A stretch of DNA of 49,699 nucleotides from an uncultured Arachnia sp. Lineage in GTDB: Bacteria; Actinomycetota; Actinomycetes; Propionibacteriales; Propionibacteriaceae. The stretch is taken from NCBI GenBank assembly GCA_947493705.1, contig CANLSH010000027.1, positions 1 to 49,699 of the forward strand. The letters are read 5' to 3'. Of the stretch, positions 1 through 7,807 are shown one piece after another; the first letter of the stretch is position 1, and each line of letters starts with the position of its first letter. A model generated the notes under the pieces. It saw only the letters and a list, made by a program, of their open reading frames with translations, was not told the DNA's origin and ran no database searches. The translations under genes and the position numbers were made by a program.

Positions 1-175
1 GAGGGCCTCGACACGCGCAAGGCTCGTTCCTCGCCGAGCGCTACTCGACCACCGGGTGAGAGCGTTTTGGTGTCGAGATTCTCAATCGCGTGAAGTGGAC
101 CTCGACACGCACCTGGCTGCCTTCGACACGCGGGGCTCCTCCGTCGCGCCGCTACTCGAGCAACACCGATATGGG
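1..175. repeat. Degenerate palindromic repeat cluster at left edge
   Basis: Several copies of CCTCGACACG and GCTACTCGA alternate here (near 6, 41, 101, 124 and 152). Read on the other strand they give TCGAGTAGC...CGTGTCGAGG, the core of the repeats that end the window at 49491-49699. No coding frame is convincing. It looks like a dispersed, intergenic, REP-like family. The copies here are more degraded than those at the right edge. Confidence 0.65.
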
Positions 176-220
176 ACTGTGGGGAGCCTATCCTTGCTGG
201 TCAGACCGGGGTTTCGGGGG

Positions 221-226
221 TAGAAC
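221..226 (+). promoter_or_regulatory. -10 hexamer of leaderless ATPase gene
   Basis: TAGAAC lies six bases before the ATG at 233 and no Shine-Dalgarno sequence is present. This predicts transcription starting at or next to the start codon. The same spacing recurs at many genes in this window. Confidence 0.5.
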
Positions 227-232
227 AGCCTC

Positions 233-2149
233 ATGGAACGCTTCATCAGCTCTATGAGGCGCTACCCCATCGTCGTCGCGACGGTGCTGGTGGCCGCGCT
301 CGTTGCTGCCCTCCTGTTCACGGACAATTCGACGGCCGCGCAATGGCTGGCGAGTGCATTCGCCCTGGGGGTCGCAGCCATCACGAGCGTTGGCATGGTG
401 CGAGACATCATGCGCGGCAATTGGGGCATCGACATCCTGGCGGTGACGGCCATCATCGCCACGGTCTCGGTGGGTGAATATCTCGCCAGCCTCGTGATCG
501 TACTGATGCTCTCCGGCGGGGAAGCGCTGGAAGACTACGCCGAGGGTCGCGCACGCCGCGAACTCACCTCGCTGTTGGCGCGCTCCCCGCAGACTGCGCA
601 CCGCTACGCCACCAGCACGGCAGATGTCGTCGATGTGGCCGTCGATGAGGTCCGGGTGGGAGACACACTGCTGGTGCGCCCCGCTGAGGTGGTACCCGTC
701 GACGGCGTACTCACCTCGGACGAAGCGGCGCTCGACCAGTCGGCCTTGACAGGAGAGAGCCTCCCGGTGCAGGTCGTCACCGGGGACCGGCTTCTCAGTG
801 GCTCCGTCAACGGTGGCAAGGCCATCACCATGCGCGCCACAGCACGCATGGAGGACAGCCAGTACCAGCGCATCGTTGCGTTGGTGGAGGAGGCGAGCCA
901 GAGTCGCGCGCCACTCGTGCGGCTGGCAGATCGCTACGCAGTGCCGTTCACAGTGTTCTCCCTGGCGGTGGCAGGCCTCGCCTGGTTCCTCTCAGGTGAC
1001 CCGTCGCGGTTCGCCGAGGTACTCGTCGTCGCGACGCCGTGCCCCCTTCTCATCGCAGCCCCCGTCGCGTTCATGGGCGGGATGAGCCGCGCCGCGCGCA
1101 GCGGCATCATCGTCAAGAGTGGCGGCACTCTGGAGAAGCTGTCCCGGGCCCGCACCGTGGTGTTCGACAAGACCGGGACGCTGACGCAGGGACAGCCCTC
1201 CCTGGAGGCAGTTCACCCCGCAGGCGACTGGAGCGAGGACGAGGTGCTCTCTGCGGCTGCCTCCGCCGAGCAGTACTCCACGCACGTCCTGGCCGATTCG
1301 GTGCGGGAGGCAGCGCTGCACCGCGATCTCAAGCCAGTCGAGGCCGCCGAAGCCTCGGAGCATGCAACCAACGGCGTCGTTGCTGAGCTCCCGGTGGGCA
1401 CCGTAGTGGTGGGCAAGCGGAGCTTCGTCGCCCAATTCGTCGACAACGTTCCCGCCGCATCCCTGCCCCCGGGGCATGCGGCCGTCCGGGTGGCCATTGG
1501 TGGTTCGTTCGCCGGCACCCTCATCCTCAGCGATCGCGTTCGGGAGAATGCGACGAGTACCGTGGCAGCCTTCCGCTCCATGGGCGCCGACGAGGCGATG
1601 ATGGTGACGGGTGACATGCGTTCCACGGCCGACGAGATCGCGACGCAGGTGGGCCTTACACGCGTCCACGCCGAGGCCCTGCCACAGGACAAGGTCGACA
1701 TCCTCGCCACTGTCGAGCACCCCGTGGTGATGATCGGCGACGGCGTCAACGACGCCCCCGCGCTGGCGGCAGCCGATGTGGGGATCGCCATGGGGGCCCG
1801 CGGTTCGACGGCCGCCAGCGAGACGGCTGACGTCGTCATCATGGCTGATGACCTGTCGAAGACAGCCCAAGCCATGTCCATCAGCCAGCGCACCATGAAG
1901 GTGGCGCTCGAAAGCATCTGGCTGGGGATCGCATTGAGCGTCGGCCTGATGCTGGTGGCAGCCTTCGGATACCTCCCGGCCATCGCCGGGGCTGCCACGC
2001 AGGAGATCGTCGACCTGGCGGCAATCCTCAATGCACTGCGGGCGCTGTCGGCTGGGCGCAGCACAACTCGCCGCGACACATTCACGGGTGCGCAGACAGT
2101 CTCCCGCACTGGCTCCCAGGATCTCGCAGTCACTACCACCAGCAGGTGA
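233..2149 (+). CDS. Heavy-metal-translocating P1B-type ATPase
   Basis: A 638-residue membrane pump predicted to move a transition-metal ion across the cytoplasmic membrane using ATP. It has the actuator motif LTGES, the phosphorylation motif DKTGTLT and the hinge GDGVNDAP. Membrane segments lie before the actuator domain, between actuator and P-domain, and at the C-terminus. The membrane metal-site motif is TPCP rather than CPC, CPH or SPC. Family knowledge links TPC to less studied subgroups, so the metal cannot be named. There is no N-terminal metal-binding domain. The usual His-Pro of the nucleotide domain reads His-Val (STHVLADS). The ATG at 233 follows TAGAAC by six bases with no ribosome site, so the mRNA is probably leaderless. 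A strong terminator follows at 2157. Confidence 0.9.
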   Translation: MERFISSMRRYPIVVATVLVAALVAALLFTDNSTAAQWLASAFALGVAAITSVGMVRDIMRGNWGIDILAVTAIIATVSVGEYLASLVIVLMLSGGEALEDYAEGRARRELTSLLARSPQTAHRYATSTADVVDVAVDEVRVGDTLLVRPAEVVPVDGVLTSDEAALDQSALTGESLPVQVVTGDRLLSGSVNGGKAITMRATARMEDSQYQRIVALVEEASQSRAPLVRLADRYAVPFTVFSLAVAGLAWFLSGDPSRFAEVLVVATPCPLLIAAPVAFMGGMSRAARSGIIVKSGGTLEKLSRARTVVFDKTGTLTQGQPSLEAVHPAGDWSEDEVLSAAASAEQYSTHVLADSVREAALHRDLKPVEAAEASEHATNGVVAELPVGTVVVGKRSFVAQFVDNVPAASLPPGHAAVRVAIGGSFAGTLILSDRVRENATSTVAAFRSMGADEAMMVTGDMRSTADEIATQVGLTRVHAEALPQDKVDILATVEHPVVMIGDGVNDAPALAAADVGIAMGARGSTAASETADVVIMADDLSKTAQAMSISQRTMKVALESIWLGIALSVGLMLVAAFGYLPAIAGAATQEIVDLAAILNALRALSAGRSTTRRDTFTGAQTVSRTGSQDLAVTTTSR

Positions 2150-2156
2150 GTATTGC

Positions 2157-2196
2157 GTGGGCCCCAGCTGTCGGTAGACCGGCAGCCAGGGCCCAC
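2157..2196 (+). terminator. Stem-loop terminator after the ATPase gene
   Basis: GTGGGCCC at 2157-2164 pairs with GGGCCCAC at 2189-2196. Inner stems GCTG/CAGC and CGGT/ACCG lie between them, and the tail begins TTTG. It starts eight bases after the ATPase stop codon. Confidence 0.75.
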
Positions 2197-2229
2197 TTTG
2201 TGCCACCGTGAAATGCTGCGTGAGCGATA

Positions 2230-2271
2230 GCTGTGGATCTGGTGAGGGTAGACCAGCAGCTACTCCACAGC
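2230..2271. repeat. Imperfect hairpin abutting the MITE-like element
   Basis: GCTGTGGA (2230-2237) pairs with TCCACAGC (2264-2271), and CTGGT pairs with ACCAG inside. Its right edge touches the left end of the 2272-2441 element. It may be a separate palindrome that served as an insertion target, or a second terminator. Confidence 0.4.
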
Positions 2272-2441
2272 CAAGGAACCATTGATCAATGCTGTTCTCG
2301 GCGAGGACGTGGCCGGGCGGGATGAGATGGTGCCACTTACATCTGGTGCGTGTACTGGATGTCCATATCCAGATGTGGGGGCGCCAGATCGCCCGATCCG
2401 GTGCGCCGCTGTCAGGACATGATTGATCAGTGGTTCCCTAA
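2272..2441 (+). mobile_element. MITE-like element, copy 1
   Basis: A 170-bp non-coding unit that recurs at 7588-7755 with only scattered base differences. Its ends are inverted repeats: left CAAGGAACCATTGATCAAT, right (reverse complement) TTAGGGAACCACTGATCAAT. The interior folds into nested stems (ATCTGG/CCAGAT around a short inner stem, then GGCGCC.../...GTGCGCC). No transposase frame is inside. Size, terminal inverted repeats and dispersal fit a miniature inverted-repeat transposable element, though no clear target duplication is visible. Its right end supplies the TAG stop of the oxidoreductase on the minus strand. Confidence 0.7.
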
Positions 2442-3433
2442 CGCAGGTCGAGGTCTGCTTCCTGGTGACGAACACCGATCTGGTCCAGGCATTCCTCCAT
2501 GACCCGCATGACTTCCAGGGTGTCATCCAGCGGCATGATGGAGGATTCGGTGTCACCGGCGAGCAGACGTTCGCTCACCTCATTGATCTCGTGTGCGTAA
2601 CCGCGGCCGGTCATTCTGGCCTCGATGATGCGCGGCAGAACCCCCGTACGGTGCACGGACAAGGTGGTGGGATGGTGGAAGCGTGGCTCCACCTCGATCC
2701 AGCCCTTGGTGCCATAGATCGACATCCGGGCCGGCCCGTGTCCGTCGAATCCACAGGCGAGTGCAGACAATCCGCCGCCGGTGTGGCCCAGGCTGATGGC
2801 CGCCGCCGCGTCGGTCCCGTTCGGATTCAACCGTCCGACGCAGTTGACGGTCTGCGCCTCCCCCAGGAAGAGCTGCGCAAAGGAGAGCACGTAGACGCCG
2901 AGGTCCAGGATGGCTCCCCCGGCGGTTTCAGGGGAGAAGAGGCGGTGCGTCGGTTCATATTCCCGGTAGGCGCACAGGTCTCCCTGCACGCCCAGCACCT
3001 CTCCGATCCGCCCCCACGCCACCACTTCGCGGGCCGCGGCGATGGCGGGCAGGAACCGGGTCCACATGGCCTCCATGCAGAAAACACCCTCGTCGCGGGC
3101 TGCCCGCACGACCTCGGTGGCCCCGTCGAACGTGGCCGTGAAGGACTTCTCCACCAGAATGGCTTTGCCGCGCGCGATGGCTGCCAGCGCGACATCACGG
3201 TGATGGGGATGCGGCGTCGCGATGTAGACGACGTCGATGTCCGGGTCATCCAGCAGCTCCAGGTATGACCCGTATGCCTTCGCCACTCGGTGTTTGGCGG
3301 CCAGTGTCTGAGCCTTCTCCAGATCCCGGGAGCCGATCGCCACCAGTTCGGAATTGCGCACGAACCTGAAATCAGCCGCGACAATATCGGCTATCCAGCC
3401 TGCCCCGATGATTCCCCAGCGGATCGTCTTCAT
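2438..3433 (-). CDS. Gfo/Idh/MocA family NAD(P)-dependent oxidoreductase
   Basis: A 331-residue enzyme with an N-terminal Rossmann fold (GIIGAGWIA), the family motif VEKSF (the EKP-like catalytic stretch) near residue 95, and a C-terminal alpha/beta substrate domain. Members oxidise or reduce sugars, inositols or related compounds; the substrate is not evident. The ATG at 3433 is preferred: TAGCCT lies six bases upstream with no ribosome site, as in other leaderless genes here. The TAG stop lies inside the right inverted repeat of the MITE-like element, so the last residues may have been changed by that insertion. It stands alone, with the crt operon in the same direction upstream. Confidence 0.85.
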   Translation of the reverse strand: MKTIRWGIIGAGWIADIVAADFRFVRNSELVAIGSRDLEKAQTLAAKHRVAKAYGSYLELLDDPDIDVVYIATPHPHHRDVALAAIARGKAILVEKSFTATFDGATEVVRAARDEGVFCMEAMWTRFLPAIAAAREVVAWGRIGEVLGVQGDLCAYREYEPTHRLFSPETAGGAILDLGVYVLSFAQLFLGEAQTVNCVGRLNPNGTDAAAAISLGHTGGGLSALACGFDGHGPARMSIYGTKGWIEVEPRFHHPTTLSVHRTGVLPRIIEARMTGRGYAHEINEVSERLLAGDTESSIMPLDDTLEVMRVMEECLDQIGVRHQEADLDLR

Positions 3434-3486
3434 GGGCAAAGGCTACCGCCAACGTGCGCCCAAGGCAGGCAAATCAGCTCTCTGCT

Positions 3487-5022
3487 TCAGGCCGGCTGCA
3501 GGGGCGTCGCCATCGGTCCACCGGAGGTGTCGCCCCGCAGTGACTTGATGATGTTCTCCGCGCTGATGAGGCACATCGGCAGGCCAACGCCGGGCGCGGT
3601 GTAGCCGCCTGCGTAGTAGAGGCCCTTGACCTTGCGTGACTTCACACGTCCCCGGAAGAAGGCACTCTGCCGCAGCGTATGCGCGGGACCGAGTGCTGTA
3701 CCTCTCCAGGCATGGTGCTTGTCGACGAACTCAGCTGGCCCCACGCGGTGGTCGACGATGATGTGCTCAGCCAAATCCGGTATGCCGGTCCACTCGGCGA
3801 CTTGGTTGATGACCGCGTCGCCAAACTCCTTCATGCGGCCGGAGTCCGCAGGCCCGAGGTCCGGGTCAGCCGGGATCGGCACCAGGAAGTACAGATTCTC
3901 CTTGCCCTCGGGCGCAACGCCGGGGTCCGTGACCGACGGCGCGCAGACGTAGATCGAAGCCGGGTTCGGCAGCTTCGGATTCTCGCCGAAGATGTCACCG
4001 AAGTTGGCCGCCCAGTCCTTCGTGAAGTACAGGTTGTGGTGCAGCAGCTCGGGCAGCCGACGATCAACCCCCAGCATCATCAGGAGCGCCCCCATGCCTG
4101 GGTCGCGCTTCTCCCACTTCTTCTCGGGCATCGCCGAGTCCTCGTCCTCCAGCATCGCCGTCTCCAGGTGATGCTGGTCACAAGCACCCACGACGATGTC
4201 AGCGCTGATGATCTCCCCATCGGAGGTTTCCACACCGGTGGCGCGGGAATTCTCCGTCAACACTTTTACCACCTCGATGCCGGTGCGGATATCCACGCCG
4301 GCTTTGCGGGCCAGGCGCTCGATGGCATCGATGACGGTGTGCATCCCACCCATCGGATACGCCACTCCGTCGAGAAGATCCAGGCGGCTCATGATGTGGT
4401 AGAGGCTGGGCGCACGATTCGGCGACGTCGCGAGGAACACCGCCGGGTACCCCAGAATCTGCTGGAGGCGGTGATCACTGAAGGACCGCGCCACATGGTC
4501 TCCCAGGGAACGTGTCAGCAGTGGGACCAGCGTGCGCGCCTGCTTCAGCAGCACTGGGTCCAGGAAAGCCCTGGGGTCTGAGAACGTCGTGTAGAGAAAC
4601 CGCTGGGTGGCCGTGTCGTAGAACTCGCGAGCGCCCTCGAGGTACTTCTCCAGCCGAGGCCCGGATCCGGGTTCCAACCGCTCGAAGAGCGCTCTGGCCT
4701 CCTCCAGACCCGGCTTCACGTCCACCGGCTCAGGTTCGTCCTCGAAGAACACCCGGTAACCCGGATCCAGCGGGGTGAGGTCCAGTTCCGCGTCGGCGGT
4801 GGTGCCACACAGTTGGAAGAAGTGATCGAAGGCCTCGGGCATCAAGTACCACGACGGGCCGGTGTCGAAGGTGAACCCGCCATCGCGCAGAATGCCTGCT
4901 CGACCGCCGAGTTCTTCCTGCTTCTCCACCAGCGTGGTCGCGTATCCCTCCCTGGCCAGAAGGGCTGCTGTTGCCAGCCCTGCGATCCCTCCACCGATGA
5001 CGACGGCCCGCTCTGCGTTCAT
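3487..5022 (-). CDS. crtI: Phytoene desaturase
   Basis: A 511-residue FAD enzyme that desaturates phytoene, normally to lycopene. The N-terminus has the dinucleotide fold VVIGGGIAGLA followed by ELGGRAG and FDTGPSWY. The C-terminus carries the family signature GLYYAGG...PGVGLPMCLIS. The ATG at 5022 has a good GGGGAAG ribosome site and overlaps the crtB stop as ATGA. An upstream ATG at 5034 lacks such a site. It is the last gene of the MarR-crtE-crtB-crtI operon. No lycopene cyclase or elongase gene is in the window, so local synthesis ends at lycopene. Confidence 0.95.
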   Translation of the reverse strand: MNAERAVVIGGGIAGLATAALLAREGYATTLVEKQEELGGRAGILRDGGFTFDTGPSWYLMPEAFDHFFQLCGTTADAELDLTPLDPGYRVFFEDEPEPVDVKPGLEEARALFERLEPGSGPRLEKYLEGAREFYDTATQRFLYTTFSDPRAFLDPVLLKQARTLVPLLTRSLGDHVARSFSDHRLQQILGYPAVFLATSPNRAPSLYHIMSRLDLLDGVAYPMGGMHTVIDAIERLARKAGVDIRTGIEVVKVLTENSRATGVETSDGEIISADIVVGACDQHHLETAMLEDEDSAMPEKKWEKRDPGMGALLMMLGVDRRLPELLHHNLYFTKDWAANFGDIFGENPKLPNPASIYVCAPSVTDPGVAPEGKENLYFLVPIPADPDLGPADSGRMKEFGDAVINQVAEWTGIPDLAEHIIVDHRVGPAEFVDKHHAWRGTALGPAHTLRQSAFFRGRVKSRKVKGLYYAGGYTAPGVGLPMCLISAENIIKSLRGDTSGGPMATPLQPA

Positions 5023-5906
5023 GTTCTTCCCCATCTGTGACGGGCCACTGCGCGCACGGCAATGGCCAGCTTGGTGGTGTCCGGCACCCGAATGCGGCTG
5101 GTGCGCACCACCGCCGCGTCCGTTTCCCGGATGCGATCATTCAGGGCGCCGAAGAGGTCGTGCGCCGTCTGCACAGCAGCCCGCACGCCGCGTGGCAGCA
5201 GCGGGATGGCAGCAGCGGCGGCGTCCAGATCCGCGTCGATGTCCGCGACGAGGCGCATCTTTGTCGGCTCATCGAGGCGTGAAGGATCCACCCCGGGAAA
5301 GTAGGCACGCTCCAGGGCGTCCGCGTCGGCGTCGAGGTCACGCAGAAAGTTCACCTTCTGGAAAGCCGCCCCCAACCGACGGGCTCCTGCAATCAACTTG
5401 TCCCGGCTGTACTCGGGGAGACCGCCGTCACCGAAGAATGCATGCAGACACATGAGGCCCACCACTTCCGCAGAGCCGTAGACGTATTCCCCGAAGGACT
5501 CATCATCATGGACACTGCGACTCAGATCCGTGCGCATGGAGGTGAAGAACGGCGTGACGACATCGCAGGGAATACCGGTGCGTCGCGCGACGTCCGCGAA
5601 GGCGTGCACCACCATGTTCTCGCTGAACCCCTCCTGCGTGGCCACCCTGACGTCAGTCTCCATCGCCTCAAGCCTGGCGCTGGCACGGCTGAGATCCAGC
5701 CCGGCTCCCTCCGCGGCGCCGTCGACGATTTCGTCAGCCACCCGCACCATCGCATAGATGCTGGAGATGTCACGCCGGACGCTGGCTGGCAACAACCGGG
5801 TGGCCATGGCGAAGGACGTCGAGTACCCACGGATCACCTCAGCGGCGCACGCATGTGCACAGCGCGTGTAACGCGCCGTGCTGGCCACCGCAGCAGCAGG
5901 GATCAC
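5019..5906 (-). CDS. crtB: Phytoene synthase
   Basis: A 295-residue squalene/phytoene synthase-type enzyme that joins two geranylgeranyl diphosphates head to head. The first aspartate-rich motif is DEIVD near residue 65. The second region reads NFLRDLDADADAL, the usual place of the NxxRD metal site. The GTG start at 5906 overlaps the crtE stop as GTGA, and its own stop overlaps the crtI start as ATGA. This implies translational coupling through the operon. Confidence 0.94.
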   Translation of the reverse strand: MIPAAAVASTARYTRCAHACAAEVIRGYSTSFAMATRLLPASVRRDISSIYAMVRVADEIVDGAAEGAGLDLSRASARLEAMETDVRVATQEGFSENMVVHAFADVARRTGIPCDVVTPFFTSMRTDLSRSVHDDESFGEYVYGSAEVVGLMCLHAFFGDGGLPEYSRDKLIAGARRLGAAFQKVNFLRDLDADADALERAYFPGVDPSRLDEPTKMRLVADIDADLDAAAAAIPLLPRGVRAAVQTAHDLFGALNDRIRETDAAVVRTSRIRVPDTTKLAIAVRAVARHRWGRT

Positions 5907-7030
5907 CGGGCCCGCCCCAGCATGGCTTCCATCAGCTCGTTCATCTCGGCGCGCAACTGTGGCGGCACACCCACCTCGTCCAAAGAGGTGAAGGCCTGGG
6001 TGAGGAGCGCATCGGCTCGCGCCATCGCGAGTTCACGTGCACCGGAGGCCAGCAGTTCACGCCTGAGCTGCGCGATCCCGTGGACGTTGAGAGCGCTGGA
6101 TCTGAGTGCCTCGATGCGGGGCCAATTGGTGGTGGTTCGTGCCGCAGTGATCACTGCGGTCTCGCGGTGGTTCTCCAGATCGGAGGCAATCTCACGACCC
6201 AGCACGGTGTCATGCGCGAAGGCGCCCAGCACGTCGTCCACAATCTGGTACGCCTCACCCATGTGCCAGGCGGCCCCCCGCAGTGCAGCGACGTGCTCGG
6301 CCGGGGCATCAGCGAAGAGGGCCCCCAGCACAAGAGGCGTCTCGAAGGAGTAGACGGCCGTCTTCAGATGTGCAGCGCTGCGGATGTCCGCATCGCTGGG
6401 CCGGACGCCGGGCCAGGAGTGAACCACATCCAGGTATTCCCCCACGGCGGAGGCGACGAGTGCTTCATCCATGAGTTCGCACACCTCATCGCGCACGGCC
6501 AACGGCGCTCGATGCACGAGTCTGAACACGGTGGCCAGCGCCAGATCGCCCGCGATGATTGCGATGCCCTTGGCATCAGTCCTGCCAGATGCGTGATCGA
6601 TTCGCTGGCCCGAGTGCTGAGCATGGAGTGCCGCGAACTCTCCGGCCACATTGGGGCGGCCCCTACGGGTGAGATCGTCGTCGATCACATCGTCGTGCAC
6701 AACGAGCGTGGTGTGCAGCAGTTCCAGAGCCACCGAAACCCGGCAGGCCTCCGTGTTCAGAGAGCCGCCATAAGCATCGACCACGGCACCCATCAGCCTC
6801 GGCCGCACAAGCTTTCCTCCAAGTGCGGCACGCGAGAGGGCCTCTCCCATCGCAGACGCATCGCCGTGCATGGCACGGAGGCGTTCGGTCAGGTCCAACA
6901 GCACCAGGGAGAGTTCGTTCTCAACATCTTGTAACCAGCCTCGCAACAGTGCCGGGTTGGTCTCGGCAAGGGTCCCCATGCCGTCATTGAACACCATGAA
7001 CCTTTCGACTGTCGAAGCACCCCCACTCAT
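5903..7030 (-). CDS. crtE: Geranylgeranyl diphosphate synthase (polyprenyl synthetase)
   Basis: A 375-residue trans-isoprenyl diphosphate synthase. It has the first aspartate-rich motif HDDVIDDD followed by RRGRP, and the second motif YQIVDDVLG. It makes the C20 precursor used by CrtB. The ATG overlaps the stop codon of the upstream MarR gene by four bases. Chain length is assigned from operon context: similar actinobacterial enzymes next to crtB make GGPP. Confidence 0.92.
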   Translation of the reverse strand: MSGGASTVERFMVFNDGMGTLAETNPALLRGWLQDVENELSLVLLDLTERLRAMHGDASAMGEALSRAALGGKLVRPRLMGAVVDAYGGSLNTEACRVSVALELLHTTLVVHDDVIDDDLTRRGRPNVAGEFAALHAQHSGQRIDHASGRTDAKGIAIIAGDLALATVFRLVHRAPLAVRDEVCELMDEALVASAVGEYLDVVHSWPGVRPSDADIRSAAHLKTAVYSFETPLVLGALFADAPAEHVAALRGAAWHMGEAYQIVDDVLGAFAHDTVLGREIASDLENHRETAVITAARTTTNWPRIEALRSSALNVHGIAQLRRELLASGARELAMARADALLTQAFTSLDEVGVPPQLRAEMNELMEAMLGRAR

Positions 7031-7542
7031 GGCCAGGCGGGGGCATCCGTCGCCTCGCCAGTGGCGGGCAGCGATTCTCCCTCCAGGCGTTCGCGCGCAC
7101 GACGCGCCGCGTCAGTCAACTCGGCCATCATGGTGATGAGACGTTCCTGATCCGCCGGCGTGTAGCTTTCCACGCATCCCATGATCTCCTCGGACAGTGC
7201 CAGGAACATGCACCGCCCCATTTTGCGCGCCTGATCCGTGGCGTGCAGTTCGACGGTACGTCCGTCACTGGCCGCCTTCTCGCGCCGCAGCAGCTTGTGT
7301 CCCACAAGCCTGTCCACGAGCGCGGTGGTGGCGGCCGGCGAGAGGACGAGACGACGACGCAGCGCGCCGGGCGTCATCACGCGACCTTCCTTCGTGGCCT
7401 CCACAACAGCGCTGAGCGCATGGACATCGTTGTGGCCGAGGCCTGCAAGCCGACGGCTGACCTCCATGTAGCGCTCAGCCTCCACCGTGAACGCCTGCAG
7501 CACTTGCAGGGGCCCGCGCGGGGGCCGGTCACGAAGATGCAT
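7027..7542 (-). CDS. MarR-family regulator heading the carotenoid operon
   Basis: A 171-residue winged-helix protein. The recognition region is near residues 65-90 (LSPAATTALVDRLV), followed by the wing (RREKAASDGRT). It is the first gene of the crt operon and overlaps crtE by four bases. Regulator and pathway are therefore probably co-transcribed and autoregulated. In Corynebacterium a MarR-type CrtR controls carotenoid genes from a divergent position; placing it inside the operon is a different arrangement. TAGAAT lies six bases before the ATG and no ribosome site is seen. A light, oxidative or isoprenoid signal is possible but not shown. Confidence 0.88.
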   Translation of the reverse strand: MHLRDRPPRGPLQVLQAFTVEAERYMEVSRRLAGLGHNDVHALSAVVEATKEGRVMTPGALRRRLVLSPAATTALVDRLVGHKLLRREKAASDGRTVELHATDQARKMGRCMFLALSEEIMGCVESYTPADQERLITMMAELTDAARRARERLEGESLPATGEATDAPAWP

Positions 7543-7548
7543 GGGCTC

Positions 7549-7554
7549 ATTCTA
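7549..7554 (-). promoter_or_regulatory. -10 hexamer of the MarR-crt operon
   Basis: Minus-strand TAGAAT sits six bases before the MarR ATG. The near-palindrome GTGGCGCGCAC at 7570-7580 lies just upstream and could be the autoregulatory operator. No good -35 box is visible. Confidence 0.45.
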
Positions 7555-7587
7555 GGTGGACGCTCCCAATGTGGCGCGCACGGAGGC

Positions 7588-7755
7588 CAAGGAACCACTG
7601 ATCAATGCTGTTCTCGGTGAGGACGTGGCGGGCGGGATGAGATGGTGTCACTGGATCTGGTGCGTGTATGGGATGTCCATATCCAGATGTAGGGGCGCCA
7701 GATCGCCCGATCCGGTGCGCCGTAGCCAGGACATGACTGACCAGTGGTTTCCTAA
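7588..7755 (+). mobile_element. MITE-like element, copy 2
   Basis: Second copy of the 2272-2441 unit, in the same orientation. The left end is CAAGGAACCACTGATCAAT. The right end, as reverse complement, starts TTAGGAAACCACTGGTCAGT. The inner stems are kept, including ATCTGG/CCAGAT and ATGG/CCAT. It fills the space between the divergent MarR and histidine kinase genes, 46 bp before the kinase -10 box, so it could insulate or influence both promoters. Confidence 0.7.
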
Positions 7756-7807
7756 CTGCTTCCCACCGGAGTCCCCCATCAGAGCCCGCCACGTGCTAGA
7801 CATGCCC

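Noticed and set aside
2423..3268. Plus-strand gene opposite the oxidoreductase
   Set aside because: The minus-strand frame carries a clear Gfo/Idh/MocA fold; the plus frame has no motif and is a GC-rich shadow.
7556..7807. Longer N-terminus of the histidine kinase through the MITE copy
   Set aside because: The frame is open, but this stretch is the repeat element and its translation repeats elsewhere as non-coding DNA. The -10 box and membrane start favour 7808.
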